A DNA stretch of 64,000 bases, taken from NCBI RefSeq assembly GCF_000429465.1, contig NZ_AUBX01000015.1, positions 62,001 to 126,000 on the forward strand, given 5' to 3'. How positions within the stretch are numbered: position 1 is the stretch's first letter; each line of letters opens with the position of its first letter. This document shows, piece after piece, positions 34,676-44,680 of the stretch. The DNA is from Algoriphagus vanfongensis DSM 17529. GTDB lineage: Bacteria > Bacteroidota > Bacteroidia > Cytophagales > Cyclobacteriaceae. Position numbers and translations under genes: made by a program. The notes under the pieces were generated by a model. It searched no databases, was not told the DNA's origin, and was given only the letters and a program-made list of their open reading frames with translations.

Positions 34676-35368
34676 ATGATATTTCTCATTTTAATCGTCA
34701 TAGTATTTGCCATTGCCGGCTTTGTAGTCAGCAATAAATTGAAATCAAAATTTCGCAAATACTCTCAAACTGCATTAGAGGCTAATCTATCAGGTGCCGA
34801 AATCGCCAAACTGATGCTGGCAGATCACAATATTCATGACGTGCAGGTGGTCTCCGTGGAAGGCCAACTTACTGACCACTACAACCCCATGAACAAGACG
34901 GTCAACCTCAGCCCAGATGTCTATTATGGCAGAAATGCCGCAGCTGCAGCTGTAGCCGCACACGAATGCGGTCACGCCGTGCAGCATGCGACCCAATACG
35001 CTTGGCTGGGAATCCGATCCAAACTTGTTCCGCTTCAAAACGTATCTGGAAAAATCCTCAACTTTGTCCTGATTGCTTCCCTGTTTGGGGGCTTTGCTAT
35101 GGGATTGCCTTACGAATTCATCGGGTATATCGTAGTGGGAGCTTATGGGATTATGACTCTATTTACCCTAGTCACTCTGCCTGTGGAATTTGATGCTTCC
35201 AACAGAGCATTGGCTTGGGTCAAAAACAGAAACATCGTCACAGGTTCCGAATATGCCATGTCCAAAGATGCACTCACTTGGGCTGCAATGACCTACGTAG
35301 TTGCTGCGCTTGCATCATTGGCTACTTTGGCTTACTATATTTTTGTTTTCTTTGGAAACCGAGATTGA
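34676..35368 (+). CDS. YugP-family membrane zinc metallopeptidase
   Basis: 230 aa. N-terminal membrane segment (MIFLILIVIVFAIAGFVV), then the zinc site AAHECGHAVQHA (His96, Glu97, His100) and LPVEFDASNRALAW, the conserved downstream Glu-containing motif of this family; three further hydrophobic segments near 120-165 and 205-225. The Bacillus YugP group has no firmly known substrate. 30 nt after the flippase-like gene and followed by a clear terminator, so it closes the panC operon. Confidence 0.92.
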   Translation: MIFLILIVIVFAIAGFVVSNKLKSKFRKYSQTALEANLSGAEIAKLMLADHNIHDVQVVSVEGQLTDHYNPMNKTVNLSPDVYYGRNAAAAAVAAHECGHAVQHATQYAWLGIRSKLVPLQNVSGKILNFVLIASLFGGFAMGLPYEFIGYIVVGAYGIMTLFTLVTLPVEFDASNRALAWVKNRNIVTGSEYAMSKDALTWAAMTYVVAALASLATLAYYIFVFFGNRD

Positions 35369-35391
35369 TCCAAATCAAAATAAAATTGGGT

Positions 35392-35420
35392 AAGGGGCAA
35401 GATTTTGCCCCTTTTTTATT
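35392..35420 (+). terminator. Terminator of the panC operon
   Basis: 9-bp stem AAGGGGCAA/TTGCCCCTT with a GATT loop, followed by TTTTTATTTTT. Strong intrinsic terminator between the protease and the acyl-CoA dehydrogenase gene. Confidence 0.92.
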
Positions 35421-35463
35421 TTTAGGCTAAATTCCCAAAAACGACATAAACCCAATTATTTAT

Positions 35464-36603
35464 ATGAATTTCCAATTGACAGAAGAACATCTAGCTGTAC
35501 AACAAGCCGCTAGAGAATTTGCCAAAACAGAGCTATTGCCTGGTGTAATCGAGCGGGACACAGAAGCAAAATTCCCAAAAGAACAAATCCGACAGATGGC
35601 TGAACTGGGATTTTTGGGGATGATGGTAGACCCCAGCTATAATGGAGGAGGGATGGATACCATTTCATATGTACTGGCTATGGAAGAACTCTCCAAAATC
35701 GACGCATCCGCATCAGTAGCCATGTCTGTCAACAACTCTCTGGTCTGCTGGGGCTTGGAAAAATACGGCTCTGAAGAGCAGAAAGAAAAGTACCTCAAAA
35801 GACTTGCCTCAGGGGAAGTTTTGGGAGCTTTTTGCCTTTCTGAGCCAGAAGCCGGTTCTGACGCTACTTCCCAACGTACAGAAGCCCACAAAGAAGGAGA
35901 TTTTTACATTCTGAACGGCACAAAAAACTGGATCACAAATGGATCTACTGCTTCTATTTATTTGGTCATTGCGCAGACAGACCCCAGCAAAGGACATAAA
36001 GGAATCTCTTGTTTTATTGTCGAAAAAGGATGGGATGGTTTTGTAGTAGGAAAAAAAGAAGACAAACTCGGTATACGAGGAAGTGATACTCACTCGTTGA
36101 TGTTTACAGATGTCAAGGTTCCAGCAGCAAATAGAATAGGCGACGAAGGATTCGGCTTTACCTATGCTATGGAAACACTCAATGGCGGCAGAATCGGGAT
36201 AGCGGCACAAGCTTTAGGCATAGCAGCGGGAGCCTATGAATTAGCTTTGGCCTATTCCAAAGAAAGAAAAGCATTTGGCAAACCGATCAGTCAGCATCAG
36301 GCCATTCAGTTTAAGCTGGCAGACATGGCAACGCAGATAGAGGCCGCCCGGATGCTAGTTTATAAAGCTGCTTGGCTAAAGGATCAGGGGGAGGACTACT
36401 CACATGCTTCTGCCATGGCAAAACTCTATGCTTCAGAAGTGGCGATGAATGTCACAGTCGAGGCAGTTCAGGTCCATGGAGGATATGGATTTGTCAAAGA
36501 GTATCATGTCGAGCGACTCATGAGGGATGCCAAAATCACACAGATTTACGAAGGGACATCTGAGATTCAAAGAATAGTGATATCTAGAGGACTGCTCAAA
36601 TAA
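35464..36603 (+). CDS. Acyl-CoA dehydrogenase
   Basis: 379 aa. FAD enzyme that introduces a trans-2,3 double bond into acyl-CoA in beta-oxidation. Motifs CLSEPEAGSDATS (FAD and substrate loop, about residues 125-137), NGTKNWITNGSTAS, ERKAFGKPISQHQAIQFKLADM, and the catalytic base Glu363 in IYEGTSEIQRIVISR. The position of the Glu and the length place it in the short/medium-chain (butyryl-CoA-like) group, but chain length cannot be fixed by eye. Monocistronic by the terminators on both sides. Confidence 0.95.
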   Translation: MNFQLTEEHLAVQQAAREFAKTELLPGVIERDTEAKFPKEQIRQMAELGFLGMMVDPSYNGGGMDTISYVLAMEELSKIDASASVAMSVNNSLVCWGLEKYGSEEQKEKYLKRLASGEVLGAFCLSEPEAGSDATSQRTEAHKEGDFYILNGTKNWITNGSTASIYLVIAQTDPSKGHKGISCFIVEKGWDGFVVGKKEDKLGIRGSDTHSLMFTDVKVPAANRIGDEGFGFTYAMETLNGGRIGIAAQALGIAAGAYELALAYSKERKAFGKPISQHQAIQFKLADMATQIEAARMLVYKAAWLKDQGEDYSHASAMAKLYASEVAMNVTVEAVQVHGGYGFVKEYHVERLMRDAKITQIYEGTSEIQRIVISRGLLK

Positions 36604-36623
36604 ACCACTTATACTTTTTGAAT

Positions 36624-36653
36624 GGCGTAATTGAAGAAAATTACGCCTTTTTT
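36624..36653 (+). terminator. Terminator after the acyl-CoA dehydrogenase gene
   Basis: 9-bp stem GGCGTAATT/AATTACGCC with a six-base loop and a T6 tail. Confidence 0.92.
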
Positions 36654-36707
36654 AATGCTTTTTAACTGATCCTGTAAAAATATACTGCTTTTTAATTGGA
36701 AAAGTGA

Positions 36708-36715
36708 TATTTTTG
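36708..36715 (+). promoter_or_regulatory. Likely -7 box of the AraC-family gene
   Basis: TATTTTTG, 26 nt before the start, fits TAnnTTTG; the upstream element is CTG (36685-36687) at 20 nt instead of TTG. Confidence 0.45.
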
Positions 36716-36741
36716 GCCATTCATTATTCTTCAATAAAATC

Positions 36742-37668
36742 ATGGAATATTACAACAAGGTTATAGAATCAGTAAATGTCAGGTTTCTGAGAGGAAATAA
36801 CTTCCTCGTAGAAAAACCAGTCAGTATTTCTGACCACAAGGAATTTGACAACATGCTGATTCTCCTTCATCATGGTACGCTCAAGTTTGGAGATGACCAA
36901 GAGCTACTCAATGAGGGAGAGGTGCTTTTCTTACCTGGGGAAAAAAAGACCTCCCTGACCTTTGGCGGGGGAGCAAAGAAAGCTGAAATATCCATGGAAA
37001 ACTACCAGGAGAACAAGAAAAAATATCTTCAGAGTGTCAGCATCAAAGATGTCCGAAATGCCCAAGAAGATTGTCTTTCTGTACTGAGTTTTGAATCCAA
37101 GGTATTCGATGTAGTGAATTTCTTCAATTCGCTAGAGATTCCCGCATTTGTGATTCGATTCAACGACCGGATCGGAATGCTCATCGAGGATATTATGAAG
37201 GAGCTGGAGCAAAGTCATGTCGGCAAAGAGCGAACCTTGCGAGCATTGACCGAAGTATTGGTGATCGAGCTACTTAGACATATTTTGAAAAACAGACTAT
37301 TCCTAGAAGAGCTCTCTACCAATGTCACCTATTTCAAGGATCCTCGATTGATCGAATTGTTCAAATTCATCAAAACCAACCTAGGTGGTGACCTTTCCAA
37401 CAAAGTATTGGCAAAAGTCGCCAATGTCTCCGAAGACTATGTAGGACAGTATTTTAAAATGCTCACCGGCATCAATCCCCAGGATTATATCGAATACCAG
37501 CGGATGGAAGCTGCTGTAGACCTCCTGCGTACCACCAAAAAGTCGATCAGAGATATCGGGAAAGAAGTAGGATATAAGGATACTGCCTATTTCTGCCGCC
37601 GATTTAAGATGATGTATGGAGTACCTGCAGGTAAAATGAGAAGAAGAGAAAGTCTAATTAACGTGTAG
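36742..37668 (+). CDS. AraC-family transcriptional regulator
   Basis: 308 aa. N-terminal cupin-like segment (LLHHGTLKFGDDQELLNEGE and VLFLPGEKK, about residues 45-75), a middle helical part, and a C-terminal AraC DNA-binding domain of two helix-turn-helix units (about 205-300): LAKVANVSEDYVGQYFKMLT and then GKEVGYKDTAYFCRRFKMMYG. The effector and targets are unknown; the flanking acyl-CoA dehydrogenase is the only plausible metabolic neighbour on this strand. Its last five codons overlap the 3' end of the convergent GGGP synthase gene (15 nt). Confidence 0.92.
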   Translation: MEYYNKVIESVNVRFLRGNNFLVEKPVSISDHKEFDNMLILLHHGTLKFGDDQELLNEGEVLFLPGEKKTSLTFGGGAKKAEISMENYQENKKKYLQSVSIKDVRNAQEDCLSVLSFESKVFDVVNFFNSLEIPAFVIRFNDRIGMLIEDIMKELEQSHVGKERTLRALTEVLVIELLRHILKNRLFLEELSTNVTYFKDPRLIELFKFIKTNLGGDLSNKVLAKVANVSEDYVGQYFKMLTGINPQDYIEYQRMEAAVDLLRTTKKSIRDIGKEVGYKDTAYFCRRFKMMYGVPAGKMRRRESLINV

Positions 37669-38421
37669 ACTTTGATTATACCACTCTTTGTAAGAAAGGA
37701 CCTCGGTGAGAAAATCGGGGTCCTTTTCTATTTGATTCCCTATCACCACCATATCTGCCCCAGATTCCATCGCTGAGTGGATTTTACTAAGCGTATCCAG
37801 TCCTCCACCCACTATCAATGGGATTTGAATATGGGACTTGACTGCCTGAATCACCTCAGCGGAGACACCGGATGTAGCTCCACTTCCTGCATCCAAAAAG
37901 CAATGTGTCATGCCAAGGAACGTACCTGCCAATGCTGTTTTTAGGACGATATCTGGTCTCTGATTTGAAATAGGTAAAGTATTGGACTCCCGGTGCACAC
38001 TTTTCAACTCCCCGTCATTGACCAAAATATAAGCCGTCGGAAGCACTTCTAGCTCAGACTCATATACCTTGAAAGCTGCATCCACTTGCTGAGAAATCAA
38101 AAAATCAGGATTACGGCCAGAAAGAAGACTCATAAACAAAATACCATCGGCTTTGCCAGAGACTTGACCGTGGGAACCGGGAAACAATACTACTGGGATA
38201 TTTCCCGCTATCAACTGAACCTTCTCCACCAGTTCATCAAAACTCTCCTCCACATAGCGACTACCTCCGACCAAAATCAGGTCTAGCTTCGAATCCTTGA
38301 CCCAATTCCATTGTGAAAAATCCATCGAGTCCAGCTTGTCTGGATCTATCAGCCAAGCCACCGCTTTTTTGTTTCTTTTTGCTAGCTGCAAAAAGAGCTT
38401 ACGGACGGACCTCTTTTTCAT
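37654..38421 (-). CDS. Geranylgeranylglyceryl phosphate synthase family (PcrB/GGGPS)
   Basis: 255 aa TIM barrel. Prenyltransferase that makes the ether bond between glycerol 1-phosphate and a polyprenyl group, the first step of archaeal-type lipid synthesis and also found in many Bacteroidota. Motifs: WLIDPDKLDS (start of the barrel), LVGGSRYVEESFDELVEKVQ, VVLFPGSHGQVSG, LDAGSGATSGVS and the phosphate loop LIVGGGLDTLSK followed by ADMVVIGNQIE. Bacterial members use heptaprenyl or geranylgeranyl chains; which one applies cannot be told here. Upstream gene overlaps it by 23 nt. The AraC terminator lies inside its 3' coding end. Confidence 0.93.
   Translation of the reverse strand: MKKRSVRKLFLQLAKRNKKAVAWLIDPDKLDSMDFSQWNWVKDSKLDLILVGGSRYVEESFDELVEKVQLIAGNIPVVLFPGSHGQVSGKADGILFMSLLSGRNPDFLISQQVDAAFKVYESELEVLPTAYILVNDGELKSVHRESNTLPISNQRPDIVLKTALAGTFLGMTHCFLDAGSGATSGVSAEVIQAVKSHIQIPLIVGGGLDTLSKIHSAMESGADMVVIGNQIEKDPDFLTEVLSYKEWYNQSLHVN
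37695..37726 (+). terminator. Terminator of the AraC gene located inside the GGGPS coding region
   Basis: 11-bp stem AAAGGACCTCG/CGGGGTCCTTT (one T-G wobble) with a 10-nt loop, followed by TCTATTT. It begins 27 nt after the AraC stop and falls wholly inside the last 25 codons of the convergent gene. Confidence 0.65.
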
Positions 38422-38776
38422 CTGGCTCTTCCGAGACTAATAAATTTTTGAAATACCTCTCTTTAGCCAATGCCAAACCCAAAATCAACAACCTCTGGCT
38501 CATACTTGGCCAAAATGTAGATTTCCTTTTTTTGGTCAATCGCTCTTCTAACTCTTCTGTCAACAATCCTTCCCGCTCCAGAACTTCCAGTGCTTTCTGA
38601 CTCTTTCTGTCTTTTTTTCTCCTCCCGATCTTCACGATAGAATAAGCAAGCAAGCCACCGACCAATACAGCGCCTCCCACTTTGACCCAATCCTCAGAAT
38701 CTCTCTTCAGCAAGTCCAATTGCTTCTGGAGGGTTTGCTCCAATTCTTCTGCTTGGTTTTCCAGCTCTTTACTCAT
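38399..38776 (-). CDS. Hypothetical single-pass membrane protein
   Basis: 125 aa. Layout: a coiled-coil-like acidic N-terminus (ELENQAEELEQTLQKQLDLL), one membrane helix (VGGAVLVGGLLAYSIVKIG, about 33-51), a very charged helical middle, a weak second hydrophobic segment (LLILGLALA) and a charged tail. Resembles YtxH/holin-X companions that occur beside holin-X proteins in Bacteroidota, but I recognise no named domain. Overlaps GGGPS at its 3' end by 23 nt and the holin-X gene at its 5' end by 8 nt, so the three are translated together. Confidence 0.72.
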   Translation of the reverse strand: MSKELENQAEELEQTLQKQLDLLKRDSEDWVKVGGAVLVGGLLAYSIVKIGRRKKDRKSQKALEVLEREGLLTEELEERLTKKRKSTFWPSMSQRLLILGLALAKERYFKNLLVSEEPDEKEVRP

Positions 38777-39128
38777 CTTGCTTTTTGGCTTTGATTCTAT
38801 TAAAAATAAAGTTTTTCAATCCTCCCTGTACCTTGACCTGTATAGTCGGAGAGTACCTCCCCATATAAATCGCCAGCAATAGGGCGAGATAAATCAATCC
38901 CACAATGAGAAATCCCATAAACGGAGACTCAAAATAGGTGGCGAGATAGAATGCCAGAGAAAAACTGAAAAACAACAACACCAACATGGTCAAGCCTCCC
39001 AAAACAATCAATAAGATCGTACGGGAAAGGATTCCCAGAAATTCCTCCTGAACTTCCTCTTTGACCAGATTGATTCGGGTTTCTATCAGACTTTTGACCG
39101 TCTGGACGATTTCGGATACCTTGAGCAT
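38769..39128 (-). CDS. Holin-X (Phage_holin_3_6-like) membrane protein
   Basis: 119 aa. Two or three strongly hydrophobic segments (TILLIVLGGLTMLVLLFFSF, AFYLATYF and MGFLIVGLIYLALLLAIYMG) after an N-terminal amphipathic helix with LIETRINLVKEEVQEEF. This is the standard layout of the putative actinobacterial Holin-X family, which is widespread in non-phage chromosomal settings in Bacteroidota. No phage genes are near, so no lysis role is implied. Probably an envelope protein co-expressed with the next two genes. Confidence 0.82.
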   Translation of the reverse strand: MLKVSEIVQTVKSLIETRINLVKEEVQEEFLGILSRTILLIVLGGLTMLVLLFFSFSLAFYLATYFESPFMGFLIVGLIYLALLLAIYMGRYSPTIQVKVQGGLKNFIFNRIKAKKQDE

Positions 39129-39192
39129 AGGATTCAGTAAAAGTGATATTAATAGCCCTAATATACTTGAATTGCGATGATCAAAAAAATCC

Positions 39193-39786
39193 TTAGTCAG
39201 CGGCTAGCTCTCCTTCCTCATAAAACTTATAGCGCAAGACCAGCTCTAGCGCAAGCCGAATCGCTTCATTCACCGTGCGCTCCTCGCAGAGGCTGGCATC
39301 GATATCTCTCAAATACGAATAATAAGCGGTCGCCATCGGCACCTCAAGCGATTGATTGATTTGCTCGCTGACTTTCAAATACTCCGCCTGCTTCTCAGAT
39401 TTTAGGATTTTGCAAGTGATGAGCTCCTTAGATCCAGATTTGCTTCTACGGGCAGATGCACCAAACAGCCTACAAATCATCCCCCTATAGGCATAGCCAC
39501 TACAATAGCCAGATTTGCCTTCTGGATCTTGAGTCCTGTAAAGGATGCAGTTGCTTTCGGGATTTGATTCGATTATTCGTAAACTTGCCTCGGCAGCACC
39601 CTTTTCATAAAGCTCGAAAGCCAAAGGCAGAAACTCCAAAATAGTAGCTGGGATTTTGGGATTTGCACAGCAAAAACCGCAACCACTGAGACAACTTAGT
39701 CCTCCCTCAGAAGCATATTTGGTAGCCTCCGCCTCCAGCTCCTTGTACAATGATAAGACAGCCAGAGATTTTTCTTTTATATTCAA
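39193..39786 (-). CDS. YkgJ-family cysteine cluster protein
   Basis: 197 aa, from a TTG start at 39786 (no in-frame ATG until residue ~110). Cysteine cluster CLSGCGFCCANPKIPATILE (CxxxCxxCC) at about residues 31-39, followed further on by NCILYRTQDPEGKSGYCSGY and RGMICRLFG, the typical spaced cysteines of the YkgJ/CxxCxxCC family. It is thought to bind zinc or an iron-sulfur cluster; the biochemical role is not established. It lies 64 nt upstream of the holin-X gene on the same strand. Confidence 0.87.
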   Translation of the reverse strand: MNIKEKSLAVLSLYKELEAEATKYASEGGLSCLSGCGFCCANPKIPATILEFLPLAFELYEKGAAEASLRIIESNPESNCILYRTQDPEGKSGYCSGYAYRGMICRLFGASARRSKSGSKELITCKILKSEKQAEYLKVSEQINQSLEVPMATAYYSYLRDIDASLCEERTVNEAIRLALELVLRYKFYEEGELAAD

Positions 39787-39951
39787 ATGATCAAGAAAAT
39801 CCCGACAAAATTAGAATCGAAACAACCTATTTGATACAGGGCGATAAAGATTTTTTCCTTCTCAAAATCAGAACTTTACAAACCGAAGAAAGAAAATGAA
39901 GGACGAAAACCTCGGAGAGCCGTTTTCATCAATAGCAAAAGAACACAAATT

Positions 39952-40674
39952 ATGAGTGATCAAACTACAAAAACCCAAGAGGACAAAATCAGGAAAGCTT
40001 TCAAGGAGAAAGACTGGAGTGAAATCAAAAGCGCAGATTCCTGGGCCATTTTTAAGGTAATGGCTGAGTTTGTAGATGGATTTGAGAAACTAGCCAAAAT
40101 AGGTCCCTGTGTTTCGATTTTTGGGTCTGCCAGGACTCCGCGGGATCACAAACACTACCAAATGGCGGAGGAGATCGCTGCCAAGCTAGTCCGACACGGA
40201 TATGGTGTCATCACAGGAGGAGGTCCCGGGATCATGGAAGCCGGTAACAAAGGCGCCCATTCCGAAGGAGGTAAATCCGTCGGTTTGAATATTGTATTGC
40301 CCTTTGAGCAGTTTGACAACATCTACATCGACCGAGACAAACTGATCACGTTTGACTATTTCTTTGTCCGCAAAGTAATGTTTATCCGATACTCCCAAGG
40401 ATTTGTGGTTCTTCCGGGAGGCTTTGGTACGATGGATGAGTTTTTTGAGGCACTCACTTTAATCCAGACCAACAAAATAGGCCGATTTCCGATCGTCCTA
40501 GTCGGCAAAAGCTATTGGGAAGGACTCGTAGATTGGATCAAAAAGACGCTATTGGAACACAAATACATCAATGAAGAAGATCTGGACCTCTTTTCGGTGG
40601 TCGAAGATGCCACGGAGGCAGTTCGTGTGATTGATGATTTCTATAGCAAATACCTGCTTAGCCCTAACTTCTGA
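39952..40674 (+). CDS. LOG-family protein (TIGR00730 Rossmann fold)
   Basis: 240 aa. Lysine-decarboxylase-like fold with both LOG motifs: GGGPGIMEAGNKGA and LPGGFGTMDEFFE. LOG proteins are nucleotide 5'-monophosphate ribohydrolases that release purine bases (in plants, cytokinins). N-terminal extension of about 45 residues rich in Lys and Glu is typical of the Bacteroidota branch. Its TGA overlaps the next start by one base, coupling it to a lytic transglycosylase; the functional link is unclear. Confidence 0.92.
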   Translation: MSDQTTKTQEDKIRKAFKEKDWSEIKSADSWAIFKVMAEFVDGFEKLAKIGPCVSIFGSARTPRDHKHYQMAEEIAAKLVRHGYGVITGGGPGIMEAGNKGAHSEGGKSVGLNIVLPFEQFDNIYIDRDKLITFDYFFVRKVMFIRYSQGFVVLPGGFGTMDEFFEALTLIQTNKIGRFPIVLVGKSYWEGLVDWIKKTLLEHKYINEEDLDLFSVVEDATEAVRVIDDFYSKYLLSPNF

Positions 40675-41612
40675 TGCAAAAATCCCATCTATTTCTCCTT
40701 TATGGCCTGGTTGGACTTTGTTTGATAGCTATTGTGCTTCTTTGGAACAAATCAACTCCAGCCGAACCAAGTGTAGCTACAACCCCACCTGTGCTAGGAG
40801 CTGTCGGACTTCCCACGCTTCCTCCTGATTCAGTCCGCATTTTTGAGATCCCGGCAACGTTGGAATTTGCAGGAGAAAAAGTACCTCTGGAAATCCAGGA
40901 CGTCTACGAAAGGCTGGAAAGAGAGATTTATGTCAATGCTTATTGGCAGTCCAATATGGTCTTGCTACTCAAAAGATCTGGTAAGTACCTCGATTCGATG
41001 AGCGAAATTTTAAAAGAAAATGGAATTCCAGACGACTTTAAATACCTGGCCATAGCAGAGTCAGCCCTTATGAATGTTTCTTCTCCTGCGGGAGCAAGGG
41101 GCTTTTGGCAATTTATGGAGCCAACAGCAAAGGAATATGGCCTAGAGGTCAACTCTGATGTGGACGAGCGATATCATTGGCAAAAAGCAACCGTAGCAGC
41201 CAGCAAATACTTGAACAAGGCACGTCAGCGCTTTGGCAACTGGACAGCCGTAGCGGCGAGTTACAACATGGGGCAGGCAGGTTTTTCGCGAAGACAGACA
41301 GAGCAGCTTCAAGAAGACTATTATGAGTTATTGCTCAATGATGAAACCAGCCGCTACATGTTTCGAATTTTGGCATTCAAAGTCATTTTTGAAAATCCCA
41401 AAAAATATGGCTTTGGTCTCCGGGAAGAAGATTACTATCAAGAGCCACCTCTCCGTGAAGTACCTGTGAACGATGACATCAAAAATCTCGCTCAATGGGC
41501 CAAAGATCATGGATCCAGCTACAAAGAATTGAAACTTTACAACCCTTGGCTGCGAGACAAAAACTTAAATGTGAAAAAGGGAAGATCTTATACCTTTTTA
41601 CTTCCAGATTAA
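40674..41612 (+). CDS. Lytic transglycosylase (MltD-like, SLT domain)
   Basis: 312 aa. N-terminal hydrophobic anchor (FLLYGLVGLCLIAIVLLW), a Pro/Thr-rich linker, then the SLT catalytic domain (about 85-240): catalytic Glu129 in KYLAIAESALMNVSSPAGARG, WQFMEPTAKEYGL, and VAASYNMGQAGFSRR. The last ~45 residues resemble a degenerate LysM-type peptidoglycan-binding segment (LAQWAKDHGSSYKELKLYNP). It cleaves peptidoglycan glycan strands, forming 1,6-anhydro ends. No terminator seen after it. Confidence 0.92.
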   Translation: MQKSHLFLLYGLVGLCLIAIVLLWNKSTPAEPSVATTPPVLGAVGLPTLPPDSVRIFEIPATLEFAGEKVPLEIQDVYERLEREIYVNAYWQSNMVLLLKRSGKYLDSMSEILKENGIPDDFKYLAIAESALMNVSSPAGARGFWQFMEPTAKEYGLEVNSDVDERYHWQKATVAASKYLNKARQRFGNWTAVAASYNMGQAGFSRRQTEQLQEDYYELLLNDETSRYMFRILAFKVIFENPKKYGFGLREEDYYQEPPLREVPVNDDIKNLAQWAKDHGSSYKELKLYNPWLRDKNLNVKKGRSYTFLLPD

Positions 41613-41739
41613 ATCCCTAGGCCGAAACAGAAATCATTCTCTTCATCTATGGTTTTTTGATTTGCTGAAAGAAGAAAGGAAATTCTAAATCTGAAGTTAA
41701 ATTTCATCTATTTCAAAAGATTTTTTCTTTTGTGATAGC

Positions 41740-41767
41740 TTGGCATTGATTATTGTTTGTATCTTTG
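41740..41767 (+). promoter_or_regulatory. Promoter for guaB
   Basis: TTG (41740-41742), 17 nt, TATCTTTG (41760-41767), a consensus Bacteroidota promoter. The predicted transcript starts a few bases before the leader hairpin. Confidence 0.65.
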
Positions 41768-41771
41768 ACGG

Positions 41772-43282
<1,511 letters not shown>

Positions 43283-43305
43283 TTTCACAATTGTATTTCA
43301 ATCTA

Positions 43306-43333
43306 AAAGACCAGCCAAGGCTGGTCTTTTTTT
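43306..43333 (+). terminator. Terminator of guaB
   Basis: Perfect 11-bp stem AAAGACCAGCC/GGCTGGTCTTT with an AA loop running into T7. It also lies downstream of the convergent acetyltransferase gene and may serve both. Confidence 0.93.
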
Positions 43334-43360
43334 GATTAGAATAAAACAAGATTTGGGAAA

Positions 43361-43837
43361 TTAGCCAATATGCGCTTTGATCTGATCTCCCTGCAAGTGT
43401 GCGTTGAGCCAGCCCGCTTCCAGATCAGCTCCATATTTTTTGTAAAAATTAATAGCCGGCTCATTCCAGTCTAGTACTTGCCACATCATACCTGTACATC
43501 CTTCTTCTTGCGATTTTTGCATGACTCGATCAAAAAGCAACTTGCCAGCACCATTGCCACGCTCAGACTCTGTCACGACGATATCCTCTAGGTAGAGTCT
43601 TTTCCCCTTCCAGGTACTGTAGCGATAATAGTAAATCGCAATCCCTATGATTTCTTGGCTTTCCGATTTCTCACAGACAAATAAACCATAGACTGGATTG
43701 GGACCAAACCCATCCTCCTCCATCATTTCCAGTGTGTTGGTGACTTGCTCTGGTGCTTTTTCATAAAGAGCCAATTCTTTGATCAGCTCCAAAACTCTCG
43801 GCAGATCTTCTACTTTTCCTTCTCTGAGTGAATACAT
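43361..43837 (-). CDS. GNAT acetyltransferase (spermidine/diamine-like)
   Basis: 158 aa. GNAT fold of the SSAT/diamine type: LALYEKAPEQVTNTLEMMEE at the N-terminus, YYRYSTWKGKRLYLEDIVV, and the acetyl-CoA loop RGNGAGKLLFD, then WQVLDWNEPAINFYKKYGA at the C-terminus. These features are those of spermidine/spermine N1-acetyltransferase and bacterial homologues, some of which act on thialysine or other small amines, so the substrate stays open. Convergent with guaB. Confidence 0.88.
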   Translation of the reverse strand: MYSLREGKVEDLPRVLELIKELALYEKAPEQVTNTLEMMEEDGFGPNPVYGLFVCEKSESQEIIGIAIYYYRYSTWKGKRLYLEDIVVTESERGNGAGKLLFDRVMQKSQEEGCTGMMWQVLDWNEPAINFYKKYGADLEAGWLNAHLQGDQIKAHIG

Positions 43838-43903
43838 ATTAAGTTGATGATTGTTGGAAATTCCTTGATTGAAATCCTAAATTAGTCAAAACCTAAAAAA
43901 AGC

Positions 43904-44680
43904 ATGTTTCTAGCGATTGACGCCGGCAATTCCAATGTAGTTTTTGCACTTTATAATCAGCATGAGCAAAAATGGTCCAACCATTTTCGGCTGGAAACCC
44001 ACGCTCCAAAGCTCGCTGCCCAACTGAGTAAGAAAGTGCCCGTTTATTTTTTGGAACACAGCATCACTCCAGGGGACATCACGTCAATCGGATTTAGCTC
44101 AGTCGTGCCAGAAATCAACCCATTGGTCCTTGATTTTTGCACAAGCTTCTTTGGAGTAGCTCCCTACCTCATCCAGCCTGATAGCTACCACAAACTCCCC
44201 ATTTCCAGCCTTCGACCACAAGAAATCGGAACTGATCTCATGTGCAATGTCATGGCTGCGTGGACCCAACTTCAAAGTCCAGCGATTGTCGTGGATTTTG
44301 GCACGGCACTCACATTCACAGTTTTGGATCAGCAAGGACAGATTTTGGGGGTCTCGATTGTCCCTGGATTGCGCACAGCCATTAAATCTTTGTTTTTGAA
44401 TACTTCCAAGCTTCCCGACGTGGAGCTCCAAATGCCAGTTTCAGCACTTGGCAAAGATACAATACATGCCATCCAAGCTGGTATCATGCATGGCTATACC
44501 GGCTTAGTCAGTGGAATGATCGCTAAAATCCGTGAAGAGCTCCCATTTGATGTCAAAATCATAGCGACCGGAGGTCTTTCAGAAATCCTTACTTCTCTGG
44601 AAAATCAATTTGACATCATCGATCGAAACCTTACACTAGAGGGACTCAGGCTAATTACCGAGTCTAACGGTGCTGGTTAA
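43904..44680 (+). CDS. coaX: Type III pantothenate kinase
   Basis: 258 aa. Phosphorylates pantothenate, the first step of CoA synthesis. Actin-like ASKHA fold: phosphate-1 motif LAIDAGNSNVVFAL, then PQEIGTDLMCNVMAAW with catalytic Asp, phosphate-2 IVVDFGTALTFTVLD and the adenosine motif IIATGGLSE. The binding loop of the type III enzyme is intact. Consistent with panCD elsewhere in the window. It overlaps the convergent M23 peptidase by 4 nt. Confidence 0.95.
   Translation: MFLAIDAGNSNVVFALYNQHEQKWSNHFRLETHAPKLAAQLSKKVPVYFLEHSITPGDITSIGFSSVVPEINPLVLDFCTSFFGVAPYLIQPDSYHKLPISSLRPQEIGTDLMCNVMAAWTQLQSPAIVVDFGTALTFTVLDQQGQILGVSIVPGLRTAIKSLFLNTSKLPDVELQMPVSALGKDTIHAIQAGIMHGYTGLVSGMIAKIREELPFDVKIIATGGLSEILTSLENQFDIIDRNLTLEGLRLITESNGAG

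Noticed and set aside
38399-39128. Prophage remnant suggested by the holin-like proteins
   Set aside because: Holin-X proteins are common chromosomal envelope proteins in Bacteroidota; no integrase, capsid, lysin or attachment repeats are present.
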